Assembly: GCA_024226555.1 (NCBI GenBank)
Contig: JAAELO010000494.1
Coordinates: 62,001-126,000 of the forward strand
Direction of reading: 5' to 3'
DNA from: Desulfobacterales bacterium
Lineage (GTDB): Bacteria; Desulfobacterota; Desulfobacteria; Desulfobacterales; JAAELO01
DNA: 64,000 nucleotides
The notes beneath the pieces were generated by a model. The model was given only the letters and a program-made list of their open reading frames with translations, was not told the origin of the DNA and searched no databases. Every line of letters begins with the position of its first letter. Positions within the stretch are counted from its first letter, which is position 1. Positions 45,629-54,903 of this stretch are shown piece after piece. The translations under genes and the position numbers were made by a program.

Positions 45629-47086
45629 TTACAGATCCTTTCTGGAGACAATAACTCTGTTCCCACTTATTTTTATAACCTCAACGATTGTTCCTTTTTC
45701 AAGAAACTCACCTTCAGATATTGCATCAATGATATCATCATTAACTTTGATCTTACCCGAAGGCCTTAAATATGATTCAGCCACTGCTGTGTCCCCTACT
45801 TTTACAGATAAGGTTTCAAATGAATCAGCCTTTGAATCTTCAAGGGTCTTAGTTAAATAAGGTCCCTTTTTAGCGATAGAAAGATTTGGAAACACATATC
45901 TTAATATTAGCATTCCAGATATGAAAGCGATCACAACTGAACTAACAATTAATGTTAAATTTTTAAATAACAACTCCTTTTGCCAGGGATAGGTTGGAAT
46001 TGTAAAATCCTGAAGGGAGAGAACCATCCCTGTAATTATAAGACAAAAACCAGCAACACCAGCTATTCCAAAACCTGGTATAACAAAGAGCTCAAGAATT
46101 AATAGAATTAAACCGACGGCTATTATTAAAAATTCAGTATAATTTGCCAGGCCTACTAAAAACTGGCTACCAAATGCTAAAGATAAGCAGATAGCAGCAG
46201 TAATTCCGGGAAAACCAAAACCGGGCATTTTAAACTCTGTAAAAAGTGCTATCAAACCAATTATTATTAAAACAGGAGTAAATGGTAAAATATAGTTAAC
46301 AAGGGTCTCAGACCAATTTAGTTTATAACTGTAATATTTTGTATTTTTGTAGTCCATATCAAAAAGAATTTCATCTTTTGTTTCAACAGTTTTCTTTGAA
46401 AAACCAAGATTAATAGCTTCTGAGTTATCCATTGTTAAAAGCTCACCTTTTTTCACAACTACTTTTTTTGATGTAATCTTTTTTAACTTGTCCTTAGAGA
46501 GTCCATTATAGGATTTCAAATCCATATATTTTTTACTACCATCTCTGTATTTTATCTCATACACTTCTATGTTTTCACTTACCATAGATTCTGCTAAACT
46601 TTCGCTGTACCCACTTTTTTTAGCAAGTGTTCTGAATTTAGCCCGGAGAGGAGACTGGAATTTTTCGCCTAACATTTGAACCTGATTATTATAGTAAGAT
46701 ATTGGAGCACAATCTCCAATTGTTGTACTTTTCTTCATATATATTCGATTACATGCAAGAGAGATTAAAGCTCCTGCTGAAATAGCTTTTGTCTTTATGA
46801 AGGCAACTGTTTTAATATCATCAGGTACATTTACAATAGTATCTACTATTTTGTAAGCAGCATTCAGACCCCCACCAAAAGTATCCATTTCAAAGATAAT
46901 CATGGAAACTTTGTTTTTTATTCCTTCATCAACAGCTCTCTGTATAAATGAGCCAGCTGCTGAATCAATTTTTCCGGATACTGGTACAACAGCTATTTTT
47001 TTGGTTTGCTCCTGTCCATAGACACTTGAGACTGATATTAAAACTATGAATAATGATGTTATAATTGAGAGAATTTTTTTTTTCAT
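45629..47086 (-). CDS. Long NfeD protein with ClpP-class serine protease domain
   Basis: 485 residues. A signal peptide (to about 24) precedes a ClpP/SppA-like protease domain: IIFEMDTFGGGLNAA, then the nucleophile region TKAISAGALISLACNRIYM (Ser about 105) and TIGDCAPI. Four to five membrane helices follow (about 270-400), then a C-terminal NfeD OB domain (YLRPSGKIKVN). Members cleave hydrophobic membrane-protein segments such as stomatin C-termini. It is the first gene of the nfeD-nfeD-floA operon. Confidence 0.9.
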   Translation of the reverse strand: MKKKILSIITSLFIVLISVSSVYGQEQTKKIAVVPVSGKIDSAAGSFIQRAVDEGIKNKVSMIIFEMDTFGGGLNAAYKIVDTIVNVPDDIKTVAFIKTKAISAGALISLACNRIYMKKSTTIGDCAPISYYNNQVQMLGEKFQSPLRAKFRTLAKKSGYSESLAESMVSENIEVYEIKYRDGSKKYMDLKSYNGLSKDKLKKITSKKVVVKKGELLTMDNSEAINLGFSKKTVETKDEILFDMDYKNTKYYSYKLNWSETLVNYILPFTPVLIIIGLIALFTEFKMPGFGFPGITAAICLSLAFGSQFLVGLANYTEFLIIAVGLILLILELFVIPGFGIAGVAGFCLIITGMVLSLQDFTIPTYPWQKELLFKNLTLIVSSVVIAFISGMLILRYVFPNLSIAKKGPYLTKTLEDSKADSFETLSVKVGDTAVAESYLRPSGKIKVNDDIIDAISEGEFLEKGTIVEVIKISGNRVIVSRKDL

Positions 47087-47280
47087 CTGCTGAGGCTCCG
47101 TGTTGAGAAAAAAATGTTTCTAAAAATATTATGCTTTCCAGCTTTAAAAAGCAAGGTCGAAAGATCATTTAAAACGACCTGTTACTTTAATATACAGAAT
47201 TATTATTGATATATTTTTATATTCATGCAAAATTTCTAATAATTTAAGGCCACCAATAACTTTCAACTTTCTGGATACAT

Positions 47281-48768
47281 ATGAATAAAGAAAATAAACT
47301 AACACCCAAAGAGAAAGAATTTTGTCAAAATGTTGAGAAAGCTATCCTTGTAAATCAGTTTAGTGATGAAAGAGGTGCTTTGGATCTTAAAATTGCTGGT
47401 CTTTCTGAAAATAAAGGGTATGAAGAAACTTATGAAGCAGCTGTTGTAGAGGTTAATAACCAGATATATAAATTAGCCAAAAGAGGCATAACCTCACTTA
47501 CAAGAATCTCTACAAAAGATCGCAAACTTCTTCAAAATCTTTATTTGTTTGAGTTTTTCCATCTGTTTTTAGATGAGTTTGATGAATTCATATTGGATCA
47601 GGTAGACAACACAGAAAATAAATTGGTGGAATTTTCAGATAATGCTTTTAATTATCTACACGATAAAGGTTTTTCAACTGATGAATCAAGACACTTTTTC
47701 TCTCTGTCATTTCAGATAAGAAGAGCATTCTACTTTATCGACAGAAATCTGGTTGGTATTAGTGATAGTATGAAACAGTTCAGGAGAAACCTCTGGGATA
47801 ATGTTTTCACATGCGACCTTGATCTTTACAATGATTACCTGTGGAACAGGATGGAAGATTTTTCCACTCTTATATTAGGAGATACAGGCACAGGAAAAGG
47901 TACTGCTGCAAAAGCTATTGGAATGTCAGGCTATATCCCCTTTGATGAGAGAAAACAGAAATTTAAAGAGAATTTTAATAACTCATTTATTTCAATAAAC
48001 CTTTCACAATATTCTGAATCCTTAATAGAATCTGAACTTTTTGGCCATAAAAAAGGAGCTTTTACTGGTGCAGTTGGTGATCATCAGGGAGTTTTTGAAA
48101 CGTGTAGCAGCTATGGGTCTATCTTCCTGGATGAGATAGGGGATGTTTCCAAACCTGTTCAGATAAAACTGCTAAAGGTTTTGGAAGAGAGAGTTTACAC
48201 CCCGGTTGGTAGTCACACTGAAAAAAGATTTAAAGGAAGAATAATTGCTGCAACAAATAAAAATATTGATTCTCTACTATCTAAAGGGCATATGAGAGAT
48301 GATTTTTTCTATAGATTAAGTTCGGATATTATTGAAGTTCCTAAACTCTCACAAAGAATTAGAGAAAATTCATCGGAACTTACAGATATGGTAAATTTTA
48401 CAGTTCATAAAATTGTTGGTAAAAATTCAAAGGATCTGTCTAAACAGGTTAAATCATCCCTGCTTAAAACCCCTGGAAAAAACTATAACTGGCCTGGAAA
48501 CGTAAGGGAACTTGCTCAGGCTGTTAGAAGAATCCTTCTAAAAAAATCCTATGAAGGAAGGGGAACAGTTCATAGTGAGGGTAGCAACTCCATGTTATCC
48601 CGAAAGATGGATAGCGGAGAGATTGATGCTTTAAACCTTACCAAGGGCTATTGTTTCATGCTCTATGAAAGATATGGAACCTATGGTGAGGTTGCCAGAA
48701 GAACACAATTAGATAGAAGAACTGTTAAAAAATATATAGATGATTGGGACAATGAAACTTTAACATAA
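47281..48768 (+). CDS. Sigma-54-dependent transcriptional activator
   Basis: 495 residues. The AAA+ domain (about 190-430) has Walker A GDTGTGKGT (200-208), the sigma-54 contact loop GAFTGA (259-264), Walker B IFLDEIGD, and NWPGNVREL. The N-terminal 190 residues are mainly helical and match no sensor domain I know. The C-terminal helix-turn-helix is GEVARRTQLDRRTVKKYI, not the usual Fis type. The residue after the Walker Lys is Gly-Thr instead of Glu-Leu/Thr. It lies upstream of a giant membrane-protein gene and may control it. Confidence 0.85.
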   Translation: MNKENKLTPKEKEFCQNVEKAILVNQFSDERGALDLKIAGLSENKGYEETYEAAVVEVNNQIYKLAKRGITSLTRISTKDRKLLQNLYLFEFFHLFLDEFDEFILDQVDNTENKLVEFSDNAFNYLHDKGFSTDESRHFFSLSFQIRRAFYFIDRNLVGISDSMKQFRRNLWDNVFTCDLDLYNDYLWNRMEDFSTLILGDTGTGKGTAAKAIGMSGYIPFDERKQKFKENFNNSFISINLSQYSESLIESELFGHKKGAFTGAVGDHQGVFETCSSYGSIFLDEIGDVSKPVQIKLLKVLEERVYTPVGSHTEKRFKGRIIAATNKNIDSLLSKGHMRDDFFYRLSSDIIEVPKLSQRIRENSSELTDMVNFTVHKIVGKNSKDLSKQVKSSLLKTPGKNYNWPGNVRELAQAVRRILLKKSYEGRGTVHSEGSNSMLSRKMDSGEIDALNLTKGYCFMLYERYGTYGEVARRTQLDRRTVKKYIDDWDNETLT

Positions 48769-48815
48769 TAGGAAATTTATTTTAACTAAGAATGTATAAT
48801 AACTACCTTTTGGAA

Positions 48816-48872
48816 GTCAGCTATAAAACAAATATAAAAGAATGACATTTTTTTATTTGTATTTTAGCTGAC
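48816..48872. repeat. 19-bp imperfect inverted repeat
   Basis: GTCAGCTATAAAACAAATA (48816-48834) pairs with TATTTGTATTTTAGCTGAC (48854-48872), 17 of 19 positions. Next to it, ATGTATAATAACTACCTTTT resembles an end of the dispersed element. It could terminate the activator gene. The rest of the gap to 49119 shows no gene. Confidence 0.55.
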
Positions 48873-49119
48873 TAAAAAAACCATTTTCCCTATCATTAAT
48901 TGCTTTTCCCTTTATTCACCAAAAAAACATAAAACCTTCATATTTGTCTTTATCATTTCATGTAGGTTGTAAAGAAGTTATTATGTTTTTTACAACTATT
49001 TTACATTTGCTTTACTTTCAGATGACATCTTTATTCTTTAAACTTGTAACATAGTTGACAAAAGCGGGTAAATATTTAAAGGGCTACCTATAATCATCAA
49101 TAAATTAAGGGAGATAACT

Positions 49120-52100
49120 ATGAAGTTAATATTAAGGTGTTTTTTCTTCTCAACACTTTTCTTACTATTTTCATACAGTGCTTTTTCAGCACCTGCAAAG
49201 AACGTAGACACTGTTACAATGTCCTTTGAAGATTTTCTGAAATTGAGAGAGAAGGCGAAAGATAAGGAGATTAAAAGGAGTAAGCTCTTTTCCTATGAGA
49301 AGGCGATACTAACGGGAAAGGGTTTTATAAAGAAAAGTGAATATTTTATTAATTTTAATTCTAATATTTCTGTTACCTCCCATGAAGACAGAGACATTCT
49401 GGTGCCATTTTTATCCTCAGATCTAAACCTTGAATCTTTGACTGTTGATGGATTTGAATCTACCTGGATCAAAGAGGGAAAATCTTACAAGGTATATATT
49501 AAAGGTTCTGGAAAGCATGTTGTTAAGGCTAAGTTTACAGTAAAGCTAAGTGCGAAGGTCTGGCCAAGAAGTTTGTATCTGCCACTAATAAAAATACCTG
49601 GAAGCAGGATAAAAATAAAGGTTCCTGATAGGAATATTTCGGCTGAGTTTGACAGGGGAATAGCTTTTGAAAGTGCTCTTGGTAATGAGATTAATGGATA
49701 TATCCCTTCTGTTTCTGGTGTAACAATCAAATGGTTAAAGAAAAATACAACGAAGAAAAAAGTTCCTCTTAAGATGAATGCTACTGTTCATACGTATATA
49801 TCCCTTGAAGAAAAAGGTGCTTCGAGTGTTAGTGAGGTAAATTTCAAGGTTTTAAAAGGTGAAACAAACTTTTTTAAAATACGTGTTCCATCATCGGTTG
49901 ACATTTTGAATATTTTACCAAAAAATGGTGGTAAGCCTGTTTCCCAGTGGTTCTCAGAGAAAAGCGGCGATGATACAATAGTAAATATTTTTTCATCATA
50001 TAAGCAGAACAGATCTTTTGGAGTGAGGCTTTACTACGAAAAAACAGAAACAAAAGCTAATTTTATTTATGAAACCGCTCATATAAAACCTTTAAAAGTT
50101 GAACGCTTTGAAGAGCTTATTGCTGTTGGTTCTGGATCAAATGTTGAGATTGGAGAAGAGAGTGGTGAAAAAATTGAAAGGCGTGATGTTCGGTTTTTAC
50201 CTGCTGAGATCCAACGGGTTGCAAAATCCAATGCTCTTTTTTATTACAAAGCAAAAGCTTTGGATTTCAATTTAAAATTTAATGTTAAAAGTCATGAAAA
50301 TGCTCCTGTTTTAAAAATGAGAGTCAAAAGAGTTGATGTTGATAGTGTTATTACCAAAGAGGGAACGGTAATGACAAAAATTAAATATTCTGTTCAAAAC
50401 AACCAGGAACAGTATTTAAAAATACAGATACCCGAAAAATCAAAGCTTTTGTCTGCATTTTTAAGTGGAAAAGAGGTTCAACCTACAATTGATGATGACT
50501 ATTATCTAATCCCTATTACAAAATCCACGGGTAAGACATTTCCGGTTGAAATTGCCTTTTTGACTGAAAAAAAGGCTTTTAGTTCAATTGGTTATTGTTC
50601 TTTCGACCTTCCGTTAAAAGACATTCCTGTTGGTGAACTCTACTGGAATCTATACACCCCATCGGATTATCAACCAATATATTTTGGTGGAAATATAGTT
50701 AGAAGAAAACACAGTTTTTTTGATAATATCGCATTTTTTGTTCAAAATTCTTCTGAAACATCAAATGTTGCCTATGCAGGTGGTGGTTTTGAAAGTCAGA
50801 ATTATGAATATAACACAAAGGGACTTAGGAAAAGATTCAAATCAAAGGCTGGATATTTTAGCAAAAAAAATGAATCGTTAAATAATCAGATTAAAGTTAG
50901 TATTCCTGTTACCGGAACTAAATATAGATTTTCATCATACCTTGTGAATGGATTTTCTCCTGAGATATCATTTTTTTATATTAATGATAGTATAAAAAAC
51001 TTTATATCCTTTTTTGTAAGTATTTTCATGTTCTGTTTCACCTTTATTACACTGATATTTTTTATTGAGAGAGCTTCAATTCCTGAAAATCTTAAGAATA
51101 ATAAAATATATATATCTTTATGTGGAATTGCTTTTTTAATTTTAGTAGTTCTAATGACTTTTTCATTTGGAATATACTGGTGGCTATACAGCAGTGTTGT
51201 TAATGCATTTAAAGTATTTACAATTTATCAAAACAGATTGGTATCTAAAAGAATGAAAACTGAGTTTTCAGGATTTAAGAGATTTATAGCTGATGCGTAT
51301 ATTGTGGTTTTAATTTTAACTCTGCTAAGCTCAAGTAATAATACATTTCAACTGGTATTTTGCACATTATCTATAACATTTCATATCCTTCTGCCTGTTC
51401 TTATCAAAATCTTATCAAAGATTTTAGATTCGTTCCTGTCAATTTTCAGAGCGAAACCCAGTAAGGCTGTTCCACCAGCTCTTTTAATTATTTTTGTACT
51501 ATGCGGCTCTCTTCTATTTAATGAAAATGCCTTTGCAAACAAAGGAACTGTAACTCTTTCATATAAAACTGTTGAGAAAATGCTAAAGAAAATTGAGGAT
51601 AAAAAAAGAGCTGATCTGACTAAAATAGATAAAGATTATATATTTGGAAATGTTGCGATAAAGGGGCACATCTCCAAAAAATATGCAAAAATGAATCTTT
51701 CTGTTCCTGTTAGTATCATTTCAGATAATTATGTTATTGTTCCAATGTTTTCATCTGACATATCTATTATGAAAGCAACATTTCGCGGAAGACCCCTTTC
51801 TCTTTTCAACAAAAATAATCAGATCTGTTTTGAAACCCGGAAATTAAAAGGCAGGAAAGGACTTCTAAAAGTTGATTTAATAGTTCCTGTTAAAGAGAAA
51901 GGCGGAGTCCATGAATTTGCTCTAAATACCAGCCTTTTAAGAGGTGGAACTGTTGAATTTGGCTTTGAAAAGGAGATTAAATCTATCAATCTTAAAGGCG
52001 TTACCTGGCAAACAAGAACTGGTCAAAAGATAAAAGCTGCTCTTGGAAGATTTAAAACACTTCGGGGAGAACTTGCAACTTTTAAAAGGGAGAATGATGC

Positions 52101-53580
52101 AATAGCTGACAACTCAAAAAGAGTTAAAAAGCTTTACTCAAAAACATATACACTCCTGTCTTTTGAGGATGAAGTCGCAACATTTTACTCCTCTGTAAGG
52201 TATAAAATACTGAATGATCAAATCAGAGAGTTCAAGGTTAGCCTACCGGATAATGTTACTGTTAATGAGATTATCGGAGATGACCTTGAGGAGTGGAACC
52301 TTTTAAAAAAGGAGAAGGGTGTTAGCACGTACCTTGTGAAAGTTCTTTATCCTGCAACTGGAAAGTATGATCTTTCAATCCAATATGAGAAAGCGATCGA
52401 TAAAAGTTCAGATTTTGAAGTTCCTGAGCTGAAGATATTTGGTGTTGCCAGAAATGAAGGATACATCGGAGTTGAGATGCTCTCACAGGCAGAGATAACT
52501 TTAAAGGAGATTGATAAAGCAAAAGTTATTGATATTAAAGAGCTTCCCGGAATTATTAAAGAGGATGCCTATTCGCCATTTGTTTATGCCTTAAGATATA
52601 TTGAGACTCCATATAAAATTACTTTTGAAACTAAGAGATATACGAACTTTCAGATGGACCCTGCAATTTGTGACAGGATTGAATATATTCATGTAATTTC
52701 TCCTGAAGGGCAAATGCTGTCTCAAATTAGAATGTGGGTTAGAAATAGCCGGAAGCAATTTATTAAAGTAAAGTTGCCTGAAAATGGTAAAATTTTAAGT
52801 ACTTATCTTGACGGTAGAAGTGTAAAACCATCTCTTGGAAAAAAAGGAGAGATTCTTCTACCTTTAAAAAGGCAATCAGGCAGACCTTTTATCTTAGAAG
52901 CTGTATACAATGGAGGCTCTGTTGACATTGGTGATATCTCATCCTTTTCTAAAATAGTTCACCCATCTCTTGATATTGCATCTTCTGTTGTTGAAACTAT
53001 CCTGTATGTACCAAAAGATATTAAATTATCAATACTACCATCAGTTTTTAATGAAACACAGGGTATGAGGTTTATTGGGTGGGGAGCAAGTGATGGATTG
53101 GTTCCAAAAGATGAAATCAGTGACGATTTGGACACAGAAGTATTTAATTTGGCACCAAATCGAATAGTTAATAATAAACAGCAACAAAAAGCACTTGTAA
53201 AAGAGAAAAAAATTGGTGGAACCCTATCCATTAAAATTGATCTGCCAAAACATGGGAGAGTGTATTCTTTTGATACTCTTTATGTTCCTGTGAACAAAGA
53301 ACTTGTACTAAGTTTTTTCACAACTAACAAAATAACATATGTGATTGTGACTTTTTTACTTGTGATATTTTTCATAGTGACAGGATTTTTAATCAGATAT
53401 GTTCTTATAAGAAAAAACAGTATTAGGGTCAGTTTTATCGCTCTAAACTGTATTTTTATATACCTTTCAAATATGCCATGGACTGAAATTATAACATGTA
53501 TAGTAATTGGAACAATTGCTTCATTTTTATACAACAGATATGGCGAAAAGATTAAAGGTAAAATTAAAGCATGGGCTTAG
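49120..53580 (+). CDS. Giant internally duplicated membrane/extracytoplasmic protein
   Basis: 1486 residues. A signal peptide (residues 1-24, ending AFSAPAK) opens a beta-rich extracytoplasmic region to about 620, then four to five membrane helices (about 624-784). A second signal-like helix (LLIIFVLCGSLLFNENAFA, to about 806) opens another beta-rich region, ending in two or three helices (about 1390-1475). The units match: VTMSFEDFLKLREKAKDK versus VTLSYKTVEKMLKKIEDK, and DILVPFLSSDLNLESLTVDG versus YVIVPMFSSDISIMKATFRG. So this is a fused tandem duplication. I know no family name. The ATG follows GGGAGA; a sigma-54 activator gene is upstream and a terminator downstream. Confidence 0.75.
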   Translation: MKLILRCFFFSTLFLLFSYSAFSAPAKNVDTVTMSFEDFLKLREKAKDKEIKRSKLFSYEKAILTGKGFIKKSEYFINFNSNISVTSHEDRDILVPFLSSDLNLESLTVDGFESTWIKEGKSYKVYIKGSGKHVVKAKFTVKLSAKVWPRSLYLPLIKIPGSRIKIKVPDRNISAEFDRGIAFESALGNEINGYIPSVSGVTIKWLKKNTTKKKVPLKMNATVHTYISLEEKGASSVSEVNFKVLKGETNFFKIRVPSSVDILNILPKNGGKPVSQWFSEKSGDDTIVNIFSSYKQNRSFGVRLYYEKTETKANFIYETAHIKPLKVERFEELIAVGSGSNVEIGEESGEKIERRDVRFLPAEIQRVAKSNALFYYKAKALDFNLKFNVKSHENAPVLKMRVKRVDVDSVITKEGTVMTKIKYSVQNNQEQYLKIQIPEKSKLLSAFLSGKEVQPTIDDDYYLIPITKSTGKTFPVEIAFLTEKKAFSSIGYCSFDLPLKDIPVGELYWNLYTPSDYQPIYFGGNIVRRKHSFFDNIAFFVQNSSETSNVAYAGGGFESQNYEYNTKGLRKRFKSKAGYFSKKNESLNNQIKVSIPVTGTKYRFSSYLVNGFSPEISFFYINDSIKNFISFFVSIFMFCFTFITLIFFIERASIPENLKNNKIYISLCGIAFLILVVLMTFSFGIYWWLYSSVVNAFKVFTIYQNRLVSKRMKTEFSGFKRFIADAYIVVLILTLLSSSNNTFQLVFCTLSITFHILLPVLIKILSKILDSFLSIFRAKPSKAVPPALLIIFVLCGSLLFNENAFANKGTVTLSYKTVEKMLKKIEDKKRADLTKIDKDYIFGNVAIKGHISKKYAKMNLSVPVSIISDNYVIVPMFSSDISIMKATFRGRPLSLFNKNNQICFETRKLKGRKGLLKVDLIVPVKEKGGVHEFALNTSLLRGGTVEFGFEKEIKSINLKGVTWQTRTGQKIKAALGRFKTLRGELATFKRENDAIADNSKRVKKLYSKTYTLLSFEDEVATFYSSVRYKILNDQIREFKVSLPDNVTVNEIIGDDLEEWNLLKKEKGVSTYLVKVLYPATGKYDLSIQYEKAIDKSSDFEVPELKIFGVARNEGYIGVEMLSQAEITLKEIDKAKVIDIKELPGIIKEDAYSPFVYALRYIETPYKITFETKRYTNFQMDPAICDRIEYIHVISPEGQMLSQIRMWVRNSRKQFIKVKLPENGKILSTYLDGRSVKPSLGKKGEILLPLKRQSGRPFILEAVYNGGSVDIGDISSFSKIVHPSLDIASSVVETILYVPKDIKLSILPSVFNETQGMRFIGWGASDGLVPKDEISDDLDTEVFNLAPNRIVNNKQQQKALVKEKKIGGTLSIKIDLPKHGRVYSFDTLYVPVNKELVLSFFTTNKITYVIVTFLLVIFFIVTGFLIRYVLIRKNSIRVSFIALNCIFIYLSNMPWTEIITCIVIGTIASFLYNRYGEKIKGKIKAWA

Positions 53581-53591
53581 GTTCTATAAAG

Positions 53592-53613
53592 AGGCGGGCT
53601 TTAAACCCCGCCT
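53592..53613 (+). terminator. Hairpin terminator after the giant gene
   Basis: AGGCGGG (53592-53598) and CCCGCCT (53607-53613) form a GC-rich stem 11 bases after the stop, without a long T tract. Confidence 0.7.
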
Positions 53614-53615
53614 AT

Positions 53616-53671
53616 AGGAACCTCTAATAAGTGTCTTTTGATCGAACTACAGCGTTGTTCTAAAAGATCCC
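53616..53671 (-). repeat. Truncated dispersed element
   Basis: AGGAACCTCTAATAAGTG followed by TCTTTTGATCGAACTACAGC matches the reversed right arm. It is cut after about 55 bp and ends AAGATCCC. It lies in the leader of the next gene. Confidence 0.7.
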
Positions 53672-53696
53672 ATGTACTAAAGAAAGGAAAAATAAA

Positions 53697-54269
53697 ATGG
53701 TTAAATTAATTTCGGTTATAATATGTTTTATATTTGGTTTTTTTCTAATCTCATATTCATCATCAACATCACCAGAGGCGATTACAAAATATAGTAATGA
53801 AGAAGTTAGCATTGAATTTAATGAAAAGATATTAATAAAGGAACCTGGCTTTGATAAGCCTGAGCAACCTTATTTTGCAACTGCTATTTCATTAGTTAAG
53901 TTTAACAAAGTTAAAATACAGGAAGGGAATATTCAACAGGTTATTCCGGGTAAAGATGGATATTTATCGAAGATGTTCATACTGCCTTACAGATCACCTG
54001 AATTTGTTAAAGAAATTCTTGGCAAAATCACATTAATGAAGAAAAAACATGAACAATATGTTCCTTTTTCAATGGAGAGTTCTGAGAAACAAACAATGGG
54101 ATGGCGTTATCAGGTAGGAAAATTGACTTTTGATCACTATATGGTTTTTGGAAAGAAATATAACTACCTCTTTATATCTTCACACTATGGAAGTACTGGA
54201 GCTATTGAGAAAGTTATCAGGATTATGAGTTATAATGAATCTCTTATAAGTTATTTAAATAAGAACTAA
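53697..54269 (+). CDS. Exported or membrane-anchored hypothetical protein
   Basis: 190 residues. An N-terminal hydrophobic segment (ISVIICFIFGFFLISYS) is followed by a soluble region; no lipobox Cys. No family is recognised. AAAGGAAAAA precedes the ATG. Its stop overlaps the start of the next small gene (TAATG). Confidence 0.6.
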   Translation: MVKLISVIICFIFGFFLISYSSSTSPEAITKYSNEEVSIEFNEKILIKEPGFDKPEQPYFATAISLVKFNKVKIQEGNIQQVIPGKDGYLSKMFILPYRSPEFVKEILGKITLMKKKHEQYVPFSMESSEKQTMGWRYQVGKLTFDHYMVFGKKYNYLFISSHYGSTGAIEKVIRIMSYNESLISYLNKN

Positions 54270-54454
54270 TGGAAATCCGGAACTCATTGGCAATATTAAA
54301 GAATGAACTGAAAATATTCAATATAAAGAACAGATTAAGGGACTCAAAGCTCTACTTAACGGAAAGGCAACTAATAAATGCAAAGTATAATTATCAGCTT
54401 TCGATACTAAAAATTGAATATGTTAAAGGAACTATTTTAAATATCGATATTTAG
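54269..54454 (+). CDS. Small basic helical protein
   Basis: 61 residues, rich in Lys, Asn and Leu, predicted helical with coiled-coil character (LAILKNELKIFNIKNRLRDS). Its start overlaps the previous stop as TAATG, which argues for real translation by coupling. Function unknown. Confidence 0.4.
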   Translation: MEIRNSLAILKNELKIFNIKNRLRDSKLYLTERQLINAKYNYQLSILKIEYVKGTILNIDI

Positions 54455-54503
54455 TAACTATGAAATTATTGTATGAAATTTGATAATAAATACAGGTCAT
54501 AAA

Positions 54504-54527
54504 AAAGGGGTGGTTTTCCACCCCTTT
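54504..54527 (-). terminator. Terminator of the ech operon (bidirectional)
   Basis: A 10-bp perfect stem AAAGGGGTGG / CCACCCCTTT with a TTTT loop. On the minus strand it is followed by six T, directly after the echF stop; on the plus strand it can stop the small-gene transcript. Confidence 0.92.
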
Positions 54528-54533
54528 ATTTAA

Positions 54534-54893
54534 TTAGGCTTTCTTCGTTTTCTTTACTGGCGGTTCTCCCTTTAAGGAGATCATTTCCCTATTTCTTGAT
54601 GGCTTTCTGTGTATATTTTTTTGTGTTAAACATCCTTTTGGACATGCATCTACACATATTCCACAATATACGCAAAGAAAGGGATCGCAATCCCAAACAC
54701 CTTCTTTTCTTACAACTGTAATACATTGTGAAGGACACTTCTTCTGACATATTCCACAGAAAGTACATTCAGACACAGAGTTTATAAGTTCTCCTCTGTA
54801 ATTTTCGAATACATCTCTAATCTCTATTGGGTACTTTCTTGTGGCACTACCACCAATAAAATTTTTTAGAACACTTGATAGCATCTTAGGCAT
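54534..54893 (-). CDS. echF: Ech hydrogenase ferredoxin-like subunit EchF
   Basis: 119 residues with two [4Fe-4S] motifs, CTFCGICQKKCPSQC (about 42-56) and CVYCGICVDACPKGC (about 73-87). It passes electrons between reduced ferredoxin and the hydrogenase small subunit on the cytoplasmic face. The Lys/Pro-rich tail is normal variation. Last gene of echABCDEF, 10 bp after echE. Confidence 0.92.
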   Translation of the reverse strand: MPKMLSSVLKNFIGGSATRKYPIEIRDVFENYRGELINSVSECTFCGICQKKCPSQCITVVRKEGVWDCDPFLCVYCGICVDACPKGCLTQKNIHRKPSRNREMISLKGEPPVKKTKKA

Positions 54894-54903
54894 AAATTTC
54901 TCC

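Noticed and set aside
41765-47260. Further weak matches to element ends (about 41771 and 47228)
   Set aside because: Only 10-12 bases of AT-rich similarity with no partner end; could be chance in this composition.
49052-49100. TTGACA...TATAAT upstream of the giant gene as a promoter
   Set aside because: The spacing between the two hexamers is 28 nt, so they cannot act as one sigma-70 promoter.
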